Of a stretch of DNA of 64,000 bases, positions 23,548 to 35,639 are shown piece by piece (positions within the stretch are counted from its first letter, which is position 1; every line of letters begins with the position of its first letter). The translations under genes were made by a program, and so were the position numbers. Source of the DNA: Portulaca oleracea (Eukaryota > Streptophyta > Magnoliopsida > Caryophyllales > Portulacaceae). The stretch covers positions 33,502,830 to 33,566,829 of the forward strand of contig CM055879.1 of NCBI GenBank assembly GCA_029582165.1, in the 5' to 3' direction. The notes beneath the pieces are model-generated. The model was not told the origin of the DNA and ran no database searches. It saw nothing but the letters and a program-made list of their open reading frames with translations.

Positions 23548-25011
23548 TTACATATCGTCGGGCCCCGGAGGGAGCGGTGGTTGGTGTTGGTAGCCCGGAG
23601 GATACCAACCCGAGGGAGCTCGGAGTCCGCCACCTTGATAGTAGCCATAGCTCATGTTGAAAAGGATTTGCTGTTGTTGCTGGAGCATATGGTCTATCCT
23701 CGTGAAGCCCGATTCAACACGAGCGTTGAGGCCGTCGAGTCTTTCGGAGTGCCTATCGAGACGCGCCGATGTTTGCACTTCGAAATGGCCAAAACGGGCG
23801 GATAAGTCATTGATGGCTTCGAGGTAGGACGGATTCCCATGCCCTCCTACCTCCTCTTCTTGTTCCTCGTCCTCCTCCCCACCTTCTTCTTCCTCTTCCT
23901 CCTCCTCACCTTCTTCTTCCTCTTCCTCCTCCTCACCTTCTTCTTTCTCCCTCGCATCACAAGACCAATTGCGCTTGTCGGACGGGTCAATCCACTCTTC
24001 ACGTTGCGGACCAAGGAAGAGCAAGATCTCGGGGTTGCTCCCATGGACGTAGGAGAATCCCCGGTTAGCTTGCTTGATGATCCGCATGTTGATGAGTGTA
24101 ACCATATCAAGGGGCTCACAGTGGATTTGAGGCGGCCATCGACGCATGTATGCACCCATCCCGACACGGTCGACAATGTGGCAAATGATGTGCCCCATTC
24201 CGATAACGCGACGAGCACTGGTCAACCGGCTAATCTCATGCAGTTGATGCACTATATACGATCCCGTGTTGATTTGTTTGTTGATCAAGGTTCGGTAGAT
24301 AACCGCGAGATCGTCCCCTCGTAGATTTGATCGACCATCATGCCTTCCGCAGACCGAATTGGCCACTAGACGATGAAAGTAGCGGATGGCTGGGTTGCAA
24401 AGGTCGGAGGCCTTTGTGGTGCGGGGATTGTGGTAAATAATTCGATTCATTCTATCCTTTTCCCGCTCTTTTCTGGCCTTACAAGTAAGCCGTCGGACGA
24501 CGTCATTAGTGTCAAGGCGTCTTGCCTTGATGTAGGTCTCCCCGTCAGTGGGTAACCCAAGCAACGAGTTTAATTGGTCCAGGGACAAGTTGAACTCAGT
24601 TTTATCAATCTTGAAGGTTATGGAGGCTTCAGCAGTCATATCATTGGCAACCTCCAAAGAACTGAGGAACTCTAGAACAACTTGCCCAAAGATGGGATGG
24701 TCAATGTTCTTGAATTCCCCCCACCCCAAAACATCAAAAAAAACTTCCAAAGTCGTTTTGATTCCCATGTTTTCACAGGACAACTCATGGTAAATATTGG
24801 GTACACTAATCTTTCTAGTCTTGAAAGCGTCATACCTCTTCCTATGGTCATCATTACGGAATTGGATTCTAGCATTTTGATCGAAATCGAGAGGTTGTTC
24901 TTCAGATTTACCTCGTTTCGGTGGGGGAGGTTGTGAAGATGATGAAGAAGCCCCTGACCTAGCACTCCTTTTGGGCGCAATTGGCTTGAAGACCTTGAAG
25001 AGCCTGAACAC
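23548..25011 (-). CDS. Athila third ORF ('ATHILA ORF-1'/plant transposon protein type), 487 aa
   Basis: An intact reading frame downstream of integrase, the position where Athila elements carry their envelope-like ORF. Residues 1-45 are Lys/Ser/Pro-rich. About 45-330 form a globular region with motifs common in the plant 'putative transposon protein' family (RKISVPNIYHELSC; FNLSLDQLNSLLGLPTDGE). About 360-400 is a Glu-rich tract, about 405-460 a likely coiled coil (DLSARFGHFEVQ..ARLDRHSERLD), and the tail is Tyr/Gly/Pro-rich. I see no signal peptide and no convincing membrane segment, so an envelope role is not supported here. The function is unknown. It is the only long unbroken frame of the element. 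Confidence 0.85.
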   Translation of the reverse strand: MFRLFKVFKPIAPKRSARSGASSSSSQPPPPKRGKSEEQPLDFDQNARIQFRNDDHRKRYDAFKTRKISVPNIYHELSCENMGIKTTLEVFFDVLGWGEFKNIDHPIFGQVVLEFLSSLEVANDMTAEASITFKIDKTEFNLSLDQLNSLLGLPTDGETYIKARRLDTNDVVRRLTCKARKEREKDRMNRIIYHNPRTTKASDLCNPAIRYFHRLVANSVCGRHDGRSNLRGDDLAVIYRTLINKQINTGSYIVHQLHEISRLTSARRVIGMGHIICHIVDRVGMGAYMRRWPPQIHCEPLDMVTLINMRIIKQANRGFSYVHGSNPEILLFLGPQREEWIDPSDKRNWSCDAREKEEGEEEEEEEEGEEEEEEEEGGEEDEEQEEEVGGHGNPSYLEAINDLSARFGHFEVQTSARLDRHSERLDGLNARVESGFTRIDHMLQQQQQILFNMSYGYYQGGGLRAPSGWYPPGYQHQPPLPPGPDDM

Positions 25012-26079
25012 TTGCTTTGAGAAGAAGGGTGGAAAAAGAATTTCTTTCTCTAATGCCCTAACTCACCAAGATGAGGGAGTTAATGATGCTAGAGAGAGAA
25101 ATTAGGGCTTTTTGTGGGAGGAAAAAGGGTATGGGTGCTTGAATTTGTGGAAGGGGTGGAAGGATTTGTGAGGGGTGAGGGGTTTGCACGATGGTGAGGG
25201 TTAGGGTTTGAAAAGGAGATGAGTGAGAATGGTGGTGATAGGGAAATAGAGGGTGGAGATGGAGATGTGAGGTTAGGGTTTGAGAAGGAGGTGAGAATTT
25301 GGAGAAATTAGGGTTTAGGGAGGATGAAAATTGGGGAAATTCTGAGATGGATGATGAATTTGAGGAGTTTGGGGCTAGGGTTTGAGAGGGGGTGAGAGTG
25401 AGAGAGAATGGAGGCTCGAATGTGGAAAGAAATGAGGGTTTGTGGGGTGAAAATTGGGTTTAAAAGGGCCGCGGTTCTTGAACGCAAACGGCACGATCGC
25501 GCAAAAATCGCACGATCGTGACCTAGGTTCCGAAAATCTACACGATCGCGCTGATATTTCACGATCGCGCCCTTTTCTTCTAATCTGGCATCTCAAACGC
25601 CACGATCGCGCGCTAAAGCCGCGCGATCGTGACCTACCTTCCGAGAAACGACACGATCGCGCTGGAAATGTTGCGATCGATCGCACTTTCCTCGCTTTGC
25701 CTTGCTTTCGCGGCACACGCCGCACGATCGCGCCAATGAACAGCACGATCGTGCACTTCTGCCTGAGATTTCCCTTGCACTCCTTTCAAACCTCACCCTT
25801 CTCAATTTTTTTAGAACTCCCTCATACTAATTGACCAAAACACTCCAATTACTCAACTCTACATACTTACTCAAACCAAAAACCAACTCACTTCTTCTTT
25901 TGCACAATAACTCCTTAAATTAACTCCCAATTTTTTCCAACGCTCTTCTTTTTCACTCACATCCTTTCACTCCTAACTCTCCACTCTCTTTCCTTTTTTT
26001 TTTTCATTTTCATTTTTTTTTCTCTTCTTTTTTTTTTTCTAGAACTAATACCTCAATTACAAACATGGGTTGCCTCCCA
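25012..26079 (-). other. Spacer between pol and the third ORF
   Basis: A non-coding stretch of about 1 kb in the Athila-like element, with T-rich runs at 25999-26040 and the palindrome array listed separately. Minus-strand ORFs of up to 123 codons here are artefacts of the repeated palindromes. Confidence 0.6.
25490..25756. repeat. Cluster of CGATCG-centred palindromes inside the element
   Basis: Ten sites of the form (G)CACGATCG(C/T)GC, at about 25491, 25509, 25541, 25561, 25601, 25621, 25651, 25671, 25721 and 25742. They are spaced irregularly at about 15-50 bp, and several extend to perfect 10-12-bp palindromes (GCACGATCGTGC, TGCGATCGATCGCA). The same motif is clustered in both LTRs. Confidence 0.9.
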
Positions 26080-29000
26080 TGAAGCGCTCTTTTAAGGTCT
26101 TGAGCTCGACCCCAATCTCTTCAATTCTCCTTGATGTCCTGGAGGGTGCAAGTGTATCCCTCCGGGCGCTCCGTTCCCTCTATGTACGGTTTGAGCCGCG
26201 ATCCGTTGACTTTAAATGTCTCACCATCTTTTCCTTCGAGTTCAAACACTCCAAATGGATGCGCTTTGAAGATCCGGAATGGTCCCGACCATTTGATCGG
26301 AGCTTCCCGGAGAATAGTCGCATCCTTGAGTTGAACAAAAGCACGAGTTCTCCTTCACAAAGTTCTTTCTTGGCTATGCCTTTGTCATGCCATTTCTTTG
26401 TTCTTTCCTTGAAGATCTTGGAGTTGTTGTAAGCATCAAACCGTATCTCCTCAAGTTCATTCAATTGGAGGAGTCTTTTCTCACCAGAGGCTTTGATATC
26501 AAAATTCAACGCCTTCAAGGCCCACCAAGCCTTATGTTCGAGCTCCACCGGAAGATGACATGCTTTCCCATACACCAACTTGAAGGGAGTGGTCCCTATT
26601 GGTGTTTTAAATGCCGTCTGGTAGGCCCATAAGGCGTCATCTAGTTTATCACTCCAATCTTTTCTCGACTTTGCAACGGTCTTCTCCAAGATGAACTTGA
26701 TTTCCCGGTTTGAAATTTCGGCTTGCCCACTTGTTTGTGGGTGGTATGCAAGACCTCTTTTGTGCTTCACCCCATACTTTGCCAAAAGTGCACCCAGCTT
26801 CTTTTCCACGAAGTGAGAACCATTGTCGGTGATGATCACTCTCGGCACCCCAAATCTTGGAAAGATGATCTTCTTGAACATCCTCATCACCACCCTCGAA
26901 TCGCTTGTAGGGCTAGCAATCGCTTCAACCCATTTTGATACATAATCCACAGCGACAAGAATGTACAAGTTACCTTTTGAGGATGGGAAGGGGCCCATGA
27001 AGTCGAGGCCCCAAACATCAAAGACCTTGATTTCCAAGATGTAATTGAGAGGCATCTCTTGCCTTCGTGTGAGGTTGCCGGTTCTTTGACATCGATCACA
27101 TGCCCGAACGTGTCTATCCGCGTCGCGAAAAAGAGTGGGCCAAAAGAAGCCCGCTTCTAAGACCTTCGCGGCGGTTTTTGAAGCACCGGTGTGGCCTCCG
27201 CATGGAAGCTCATGGCAATGGGCTAGGACACGCTGTACTTCATCTTCCTAACGCACTCCTAAAGATACCGCCTTGCAAGACTTGAATAAGAATGGATCAT
27301 CCCAATGGTAGAACTTTGCATCGTATTAGCTTCTTCCTCTCATGGTAGCTAAGTTCCGGGGCAACAAGCCGTGCCAAATAATTGACTATATCGGCATACC
27401 AAGGAGGTTGATGGCGCATGCATAAAGGTGCTCATCGGGAAGGTGTCATCAATGGGTGTATCATCACACTCTACCACGATCCGAGAAAGGTGATCGGCGA
27501 CCACGCTTGCGCCGGCCTTGTCTTTGATCTCAATGTCAAACTCCAAAGGAGAAGTATCCATCTTATGAGTCGGGCTTCGATCTTTCTTCGCAAGGAGGTA
27601 TCAAGAGCCGCATGGTCGGTGAAGATAACCACCTTCGAGCACAATAAGTAGGCCCGGAATTTCGATGGCGAAACAATCGCGAGCAACTCCTTCTCGGTAG
27701 TCGTGTAGTTCCTTGGGCGCCGCCGAGGGTGCGACTTGCATAGTGTATCGCGACGGTTTGTTATCTTTCCTGCCCCAGACGCCCCAATGGCGAGATCGCC
27801 GCATCGCACATCACTTCAAAGGGTAAGAGCCACCGTGGTTGTAAGATCGGCGACCGATCGTGGCTTGCTTTAACCTAGCAAAAGCTTCAACACAATCGCC
27901 GAAAGATGAAAGGGTATCGTTGGCGGGAGTTGAGTGAGAGGCCTTGCTACTTTGGAGAAATCCTTGATAAACCGCGGTAAAAGCCGGCGTGACCAAGGAA
28001 ACTCCTCACCCTCGACGCGGTGGTCGGGTGGTAGCTTCTCAATGACCTCCACTTTCGCCTGGCCAACCTCGATACCCGTTGTGACACGACATGGCCTAGA
28101 ACCACCCTTCCGGACTATGAAGTGACACTTTTCCCGATTCGAACAAGATTGACTTCAAGGCATCTCGATAACACCGTTTCAAGGTTTTGCAAACACGTTT
28201 CAAAGGTGTTACCGTATATCGAGAAGTCATCCATGAAAACCTCCATAACTTTCTCAATCAAATCGGAAAAAATAGCCATCATGCATCGTTGGAACGTACC
28301 CGGGGCGTTACACAACCCAAACAGCATCCTTCGATAGGCGAAGGTACCGTAAGGGCATGTGAATGTGGTTTTGTCCTGGTCATTAGGGTGGATGGGTATT
28401 TGAAAGAACCCGGAAAAACCATCTAAGTAACAGTAAAAAGCATGACCGGCTAATCTTTCCAACATTTGATCCATAAAGGGCAACGGGAAGTGATCTTTTC
28501 GGGTGGCTTTGTTAAGGTTTCTATAATCTATACACATTCTCCACCCCGTTGCGGTTCTTGTAGACACCAACTCATTCTTATCGTTCATCACTACTGTCAT
28601 CCCCCCCTTCTTTGGTACCACTTGGACAGGACTAACCCACTCACTATTAGCTATGGGATAGATTATACCCGCCTCAAGAAGCTTAAGGACCTCTTTCTTT
28701 ACTACCTCTTGCATATTTGGATTAAGCCTCCTTTGGGGTTGCCTAGAGGGCTTTGCATCTAGGTCGAGGTCAATTTCATGCATGCAAATAGAGGGACTCA
28801 ATCCGGTCAAATCATCAATCGAATACCCGATGGCCCCTTTGTATTTTCGAAGAACGGTTAACAACTTTTCAAGAAGAGTGCCATCGAGATTTGCATTGAC
28901 TATGACTGGATAGGTTTCATTAGGTCCTAAGAAAGCGTACCTTAGACTTGGGGGAAGAGGTTTTAGCTCCGGAGTCGGCAATTGTTTGTCCTTCTGCGGC

Positions 29001-29764
29001 CGTGTTTCCACACTTGAAATCTCCTCAAACTCAACGAAAGGATCATTGTTTGTCGGTGCATTGTTGAGGAGAGTAGTATACCATGCCGCCTCTCGTTCAA
29101 AGATCCCGGAGGTAAAAGCTTCCATCACGCAAGGTTCCTCAAAGTTCAATTCTCCATTAAAAATAGCCACATAGGATGCCACATCCCCTTCCAGTGATTC
29201 CGGCTCAAATGCTTCTAACAAGGCTTCTTCCAATGGGTCCTCGAAAGCCCAATGAGGACCGAGGGTTTCCTCAACGACTTCATCGATGATATCGACTTGA
29301 TAGCATGATTCATTGATCGATGGGGTAGCAACGGAGCTTTGTAAGTTGAACTCGATCTTCTCGTCGCCGATGTGAAGAGATAATTTCCCATTCTTCACAT
29401 CGATCATAGCTCCCGCTGTCGCGAGGAAGGGACGCCCCAAAATGATTGGGATTTGGGCGTCCTCGGCCATCTCCAAAACCACAAAGTCGCACGGTATATA
29501 GAACTTGCCGACTTGGAGCGGCACATCCTCGAGGATTCCCAAGGGCCGGCGAATCGATCGATCGGCCATTTGCAAAGATATCGTTGTGCGCTTCAACTCC
29601 CCATGCGACTTCTGCAGATCGAATAAGGCATAACGCTTACACTTGCCCCCAAATCACAAAGGGCCTTACTAATGGCCATATCTCCGACAGAACATGGAAT
29701 TGAGAAGCTTCCGGGGTCGGAAAGCTTGGGAGGTAGCTTGTTTTCAATCACCGCTGCACTCCGG
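26080..29764 (-). pseudogene. Broken pol of the Athila-like element (PR-RT-RNase H-IN)
   Basis: In element order: protease with DLGAS (near 29650) and the ILGRPFLAT block; reverse transcriptase in a 493-codon frame (29596-28115) with YRNLNKATRKDHFPLPF and the catalytic FMDD at about 28237-28226; RNase H remnants (TTTEKELLAIV, TDHAAL) in shifting frames at 28050-27349; integrase zinc-binding HTGAS..CDRCQ at about 27235-27070; integrase core 27055-26180 with catalytic D (DFMGPF), D (TDNG) and E (NREIK). Frame changes lie between gag and protease, several times in 28115-27060, and near 26290. All catalytic motifs survive, so the breaks are recent or are sequence errors. The enzymes would copy the element's RNA and insert the DNA into the genome. 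Confidence 0.9.
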
Positions 29765-31669
29765 TCAATGAGATCGCCGACGCTCCATCACCTTCCTTTT
29801 GTTCGATAGAAGATCCTTCAAGAACTTGGTGTAGGAAGGCATATCAGAGATAACCTCTAGAAAAGGGATAGTGACATGTAGTTTCTTGAGGATTTCCAGA
29901 AATTTGGAGAACTTGGCATCCTTCTTTTGCTTGGCAAACCGTTGGGGAAACGGTATGGGCGGTTGAAAAGGCCTCTTTTGTTGAAGAATTGGCTCTTGCT
30001 CCTTCTCAGTCACCGCCTCTTTCCTTTTCGTTCCTCTTACATTACTGGGCTCTTCAACTCCTTCATCACAACCCTCTTGTCCTTGCACTCCAACTCCCTC
30101 CTCTTCATGAGTGATATCCTCAACTTCCACTTCATCCCTCACTTCTTCTTGCGGCACTCCACCTTTAGGGCCCTCCAACTCCTTTCCGCTTCTCAAAGTT
30201 ATGGCGTTGAGGTGTCCCTTGGGATTTTGTTGAGGTTGGCTAGGGAGACGCTCAGGTGCACGGCTTTGGAGGTTAAGTTGCTGAGCCAACTGAGCCAATT
30301 GAGTCTCATAGGCTTTAAAGCGAGCTTCGGTGTGTGCCCTATCAGTTTTTTGGCCTTGCACTAGAGTTTTTAGCAACTCCAGGGTTTGGTCTTAGGTGGA
30401 GGGTTGAGATGGTTGGGGGTATGAGATGGGTTGTTGGGGATATGAGATGGGTTGTTGGTAGCCTGGAGGAGCTTGGTGGACGGGTTGTGGGGCGGGGTGT
30501 TGGTAGGATGGGCGGGCTTGGTGAGGGCGACCTTGTCCTTGGGGAGCGAAGCCTCTAGGGGCTACATATGCGGGGTTTCCTTGAGGGCGAGTAGGGTTCT
30601 CGGTTCGCCAAGACAAATTTTGGTGGTACAAGGCATTGGCTTGCTCATTCGCAATAAACTCCGGAGAACACTCAAAGGTAGCATGTGGCCCAAGGCAAAC
30701 CTCACATTGATTGACAGACACCGAGGATGATGGTGAGGGAGGCAGTTGAACTTCACTCACCGCCTTGATTTGTTGAGTCGTTTTGATCTCGGCCACATCT
30801 TGTGCCAATTGTTGGACGGTCTTGATGAGGAAGTTTATATTGCCGTCTTCACCGGAAGTCAATCGATCTCCTGGATCTCGCCCACCTCCCCAATGACATG
30901 AGGTTTGAGCCATTTGTTGAAGAAAAGTGTCGGCTTGATCCGGAGTTTTTCCCAAAAATAGGCCACCCGAGGCACTATCTATTGCTTGCTTGACCGAACC
31001 GTTAAGGCCTTGGTAGAAGGTATTAAGGATTAACGATGGATTGAAATTATGATGTGGACACTCCCTTTGCAAGCCCTTGAACCGTTCCCATGCCTCAAAT
31101 AATGACTCGCCCGATCGTTGCTTGAACCCAATAATCTCCGATCGAATCCGCTGCCCGCTTGGGGGTAGAACCGATTGAGGAAGTCGTTACACAATGCATC
31201 CCATGTATCATAAGTGTTCGGAGCACAATTGTCCAACCAACTCTTGGCTCGTTCCGCAAGGGAGAATGGGAAGTACTTGAGCCTTAGATATTCATCACTA
31301 ACACCGGGCATACGCACCATGCCGACCCTTTGGAGAAATTGATTCACATGTTTGATGGGGTTTTCCATGTCCGAGCCTCGGTATTGATTTTGTTCAATGA
31401 GGTGTAAGAAACCGGCCAAGTCGAAAACAACCCCATCGGCGAGGTCGGGAAGAAGAATAGCGGACCCTCCGTGCCGGTGTAGGAGTGGTGTAGGAGAGGA
31501 GGGTACGGGGTGGTGGTGGTGGTTCCGCCATTTGTTGAGGTTGTGGTTGTTGCCGTTGGCGACGACGCCTTCGGGTTGCGGCGTTTGCGTGACGTGCGGC
31601 TGCTTCGATCTCCGGATTTATTGGAGTGGGAGGAGGTTGATTTTGAACTCGCCGGGATCTCCTGGACAT
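29765..31669 (-). pseudogene. Broken gag of the Athila-like element
   Basis: The segments 31669-31394, 31419-31030, 31072-30392 and 30376-29765 read as one Gag when two frameshifts (near 31400 and 31050) and one stop (30392) are ignored. The start is MSRRSRRVQNQPPPTPI. The Gag core has the family block FPFSLAERAKSWLDN and ECPHHNF..ILNTFYQGL. A zinc-knuckle-like CEVCLGPHATFEC (CX2CX3HX4C) is followed by a Gln/Pro-rich stretch and an acidic, basic-ended C-terminal region. Gag would form the particle that packages element RNA. Confidence 0.85.
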
Positions 31670-31792
31670 GCACAGAACTCAAGCAAAAACCGTAAGTCCG
31701 CCCTAGGACTCTACGACGCACAACAACAAAACACGCAAGGTAGTTTAAACTAAACTCTTAGACTAAACGAAAAAAAAACTTGAAGCACTAGT

Positions 31793-31810
31793 TCCCCGGC
31801 AACGGCGCCA
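31793..31810 (-). other. Primer binding site (tRNA-Asp)
   Basis: The plus strand here reads TCCCCGGCAACGGCGCCA, the 3' end of plant tRNA-Asp including CCA, so the element strand carries its 18-nt complement, three bases inside the 5' LTR. This agrees with an Athila assignment and fixes the orientation. Confidence 0.9.
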
Positions 31811-31813
31811 TTT

Positions 31814-33345
31814 TGATTAGCTATAATATAGCCGGGGTTGTATATCGTATCCTCAGGGAACTAGGTCAAGTTCGGTCCGTTTTAAGCAAAAGAGTTCGGT
31901 TTAAACAAGAGTTTTCACCAGAGAAGAGATTTAGGTTCACTAAGAGAATACTCACAAGAAAGAAGGACCCGGGGGTTGTTCTAGCCACCTAACTTAGCCT
32001 AACCCTAGAAGATAAAGGAATACGGAGTGATCAAACAAGGCTCGGAATGGGTTGTTGATAAATTTAAACCATTCTAAGCTCCCTCTTCCAAAGGAGACAT
32101 TAGATTGAAATCAATCACTTCCTCATTTACATGAAGGAAAGCAATTTGGAGTAATTAGTTCAACACCCCTAATCAACCCAACTCTCATTCTCATGAGAGT
32201 AAGGTAAATCACTCCACCAAGGACCCAAATCAATGTGTTAGAGGAGTTTTGACAACTTTCCAGACAACCAAACCTCCCACAATGATAGGGTAAAAGGTGA
32301 GAGAATCCTTAAACCCAAAATAATCACCCCCTTTCTCTAAACCTTCAAGGTTAGACCCCGTTAGGGGCCATTAAACCCCCAAGCCCAGAAAAACTTAGCC
32401 TCTAATCATATTAACAAACATTAAACTAATAACATTCAAACCTAAGCTAGCAAAACAACTCATATTCAGCAAACAAAACACTAAACCTAACATAAAACGA
32501 TTAAGAAAACAATAAAACAGTAACAATGAGATAAATTATACCTTAAGATGACTTTCCTTCAATAAATGCTTCCAAAATAACTTAAATATCCTTCCAAAGT
32601 CTTCAAAATGATGAAAATAAACCAAAGACAAAGCAATAAATGAAGATAAAAAGAGAGATTTGTAGAGAGAGATTAACACTAATTGAGAATGCTCTAATCA
32701 AAAGGGGTTTTAGGGCTAAAAACTAGGAGAATACCAAAAATGGTGACTAAGTAACCTAGGGAATGATAAAAGTCTGAAATTCAACCCTAAAATCTATAAA
32801 TAGTTCCCAAAACACCCCAAAGTGCGTCGTTTTGAATCCGGAAAGCGGTGAGATCCGATATCGCGCGATCGCAGTGCGAAATTCGGCACGATCGTGCGCT
32901 TTGAAAATTCCGCGGTTCACGAGGCAAGGAGTAGCACGATCATGCGATGAAGCGACACGATCGTGCGGATCTTCCGAGGTGGTGCACGATCGTGCTCCTG
33001 GACTGCACGATCACGCGGAATTCGGGATGGAGCTTCTTCAGATCAAGGGGACTGCACGATCGTGCCGGCATGATGCACGATCGTGCCCCCCTGTTTTCTT
33101 TGATGTCTCGGCCTCTTTGACTCCTCTCGGCTCCCGACTTCTTCCATGATCTCGGCATCTAACTTTGAGTCCCGGGCCAGCCTCTCGCTCTAAGGATCTC
33201 GCTCTTTTCCCGAGTCTTTTGGGTCTCACACTCGGGGCCTACAAAATAGGGGAAAAGCATAATATAAGTGGCATTAATATCGTGAAAAACGAGCTGAAGG
33301 ACCAAGCATGGAGGTATAAATAAGGCTCAAAAATGAGTCTAATCA
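31814..33345 (-). repeat. 5' LTR of the Athila-like element
   Basis: 1532 bp. It differs from the 3' LTR mostly within about 32680-33000, where several homopolymers are one base shorter (for example CCCC to CCC, GGG to GG) and short blocks are lost. Eight CGATCG-type sites lie at 32863-33085. Confidence 0.95.
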
Positions 33346-33350
33346 GTACC

Positions 33351-34665
33351 AGACCAACGTTAGACATGCTCATGCCACTTCTGGAGAAGATCCTCGAGGG
33401 ATGAAGCTTGTGATTTGATTTCTAGCGCCTCTTTTTGTGATCTGACCCACGCTTCTTTGGCACTATTGCATTCAAACATCACATGTCACTCAGGCACTGT
33501 TCTTTTCTGCGGTTGGCAAACTTGCCACAACCCGCCACAAAATACCATTCTACCACAATTTACCACAACCCAGCACAAATTATTTTTTCACAATTACCAA
33601 TACAATATTTATATATATACAAAAAAACTCACCAGAACATACCAATAACCCGCCACAATTACACCATAACCCGCCACAATTTCACCACACCATACCGCGT
33701 CATACCGCAGAATACCGCATAAAAGAACAGGGCCTCAGTCTCGCTAGATTGTTCACATCTCGTGCAAGTTGCTGAAGGGAGTATATGTCACTGGTGTAGG
33801 AGGGATCTCGTTGGCAAGATATTGACACACCATTTCCATCACATCATCTTCACTTTTAGGATTACGTTTGCACCCCAAAGCAGTGGTCAGTGAGCTTGAA
33901 ACTCATCCAAGTTTCATCAAGAGCCGAGCATATGGCGATTTGACAAGATACGCCCATCGTCAAGCACCACCATATCCATCTGTCATTTGGGAGGCGCTTG
34001 CTGATTGGAATTGAGGGAATTATGTCTCTGTCTCTCTCATTGAATAATTGTTGGATTAGTTCCACCTTCCATTCTCCTTGCTCGATTTCAATCAGATTGC
34101 TCACTTTCTAATTTTCTGTCTCTTCCACTATTGGTGTCGTGGGTAGCTTTCCCTCTCCATCGAGAAGCCAAGGATTAGTCCATAAATTGATATCTTTTCC
34201 ACAACCTACCCTCCAGGCTAAGCCTTCTTTCAACAGAGCTTTTGAGCTCCAAATCCCATGCCAAGCCCAGCTCGAATTAGGTCCTAACCTAGCATCCAGG
34301 AAGTTGTCTTTCGAGTAGTATTTCATCTTGAGAACCTGAGCAAGCTACAAGCTGTCATTGTTCATAATTCTCCAGCCCTGTTTCGCCAACAACGCATCGT
34401 TAAACACATCAAGTTTTCGAAATCCCATACCTCCAAGGCACTTCAGTTTGCATAGTTTCTCCCACGCCATCCAATGCATCCCTCGTTTCCCGTCTTTGAT
34501 GCCCCACCAAAATCGTGCGCAAGCTTGATGGATGTTGTCTGCTATATTCATCGGGATTTTGAATATGCTCATCAAATAGGTGGAAAGTGCCTTAACTGCT
34601 GCCTTCAGCAACACTTCCTTCCCCGCTCGAGAGAGGTAATGTTCTTTCCAACCCTTGAGTTTTTT
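33351..34665 (-). pseudogene. LINE (L1-type) ORF2 fragment (part 1 of the split LINE)
   Basis: Minus-strand frames at 34614-34345 and 34326-34108 carry the plant LINE post-RT block: [42 protein letters not shown], then WRVGCGKDINLWTNPWL. The frame continues degenerately to 33862. The 5' part (endonuclease, RT core) is missing, so the insertion is 5'-truncated. It continues across the Athila-like element at 18932-19608. A possible diverged target duplication is CCAAACTCATTTG (34666-34678) versus CCAAATCGATGTG (18919-18931). A MITE splits it at 33493-33734. Confidence 0.85.
33493..33734. mobile_element. 'TGTTCTTTT' MITE family, copy 2 (inside the LINE)
   Basis: Ends GGCACTGTTCTTTTCTGCGG and CCGCATAAAAGAACAGGGCC, flanked by TCA (33490-33492 and 33735-33737). 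The interior is a series of CCACAA/CCGCCACAAT repeats. Confidence 0.9.
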
Positions 34666-35197
34666 CCAAACTCATTTGCAATTTTCTAGTTCCACCACTC
34701 TATACTGCCGCATCTTGGTATACTACCTCATCTCTAAATAAGTGTCCATTTAATTAAATTTTAACTGTTTATTAATCACATAATATAATAAGTTAAAATA
34801 TAAAATTATTACCATTAAAAAAATATTATACTAAAAATTACAATAGTATTAATTTTATATTGTAACTCATTCTTTCATTTAAGAGATTAGTTTGATACCA
34901 ACCCCAATGCTCCTATTTTCTTATCGAAATAGCTGCCAACTCTATTTCTAGAACAATAATAATCTACAATCCATCAAGAAGAGATATAATAGCAGTATAG
35001 CACTCATTCTAAAAATAAACAAAGAAAAACCCAAATTCATGAGCACCAAATAGAATCCATTGCTCCAGGATTAATTGATCCATAACAATACCCAATCAGA
35101 ACAATTGAATCCAACCTAATTTACATGGGATTACAAGCTATCTATCTCCTATTCAAATCAAGAGCAACAAAATTCAACCAACCGCAAAACAGAAACC

Positions 35198-35587
<390 letters not shown>

Positions 35588-35639
35588 TTAGAGAGAGAAA
35601 GCGAGGGAGATTCAGATGGGCTGGAGTGGGAGATTGATG

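Larger units (their letters stand above)
19614..33345 (-). mobile_element. Athila-like Ty3/gypsy LTR retrotransposon, 13.7 kb
   Basis: A complete element in minus orientation. LTRs are at 31814-33345 (5') and 19614-21165 (3'), both TG..CA, flanked by a perfect 5-bp duplication GTACC (19609-19613 and 33346-33350). The order in the element's own direction is 5' LTR, primer site for tRNA-Asp, gag, protease-RT-RNase H-integrase, a long spacer, a third ORF of 487 codons, spacer, polypurine tract, 3' LTR. Size, tRNA-Asp primer, pol order and the third ORF fit the Athila lineage. gag and pol carry several frame breaks, so this copy is unlikely to move by itself unless the breaks are assembly errors. 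It interrupts a LINE. Confidence 0.95.

Noticed and set aside
23839..24324. Plus-strand 161-codon ORF
   Set aside because: It is the antisense shadow of the intact third ORF of the Athila-like element; its Leu/Phe run mirrors the Glu-rich tract.
25490..25756. CRISPR-like array of regularly spaced repeats
   Set aside because: The sites are 10-12-bp palindromes with irregular spacing in a plant retrotransposon; there are no conserved direct repeats with unique spacers and no cas genes.
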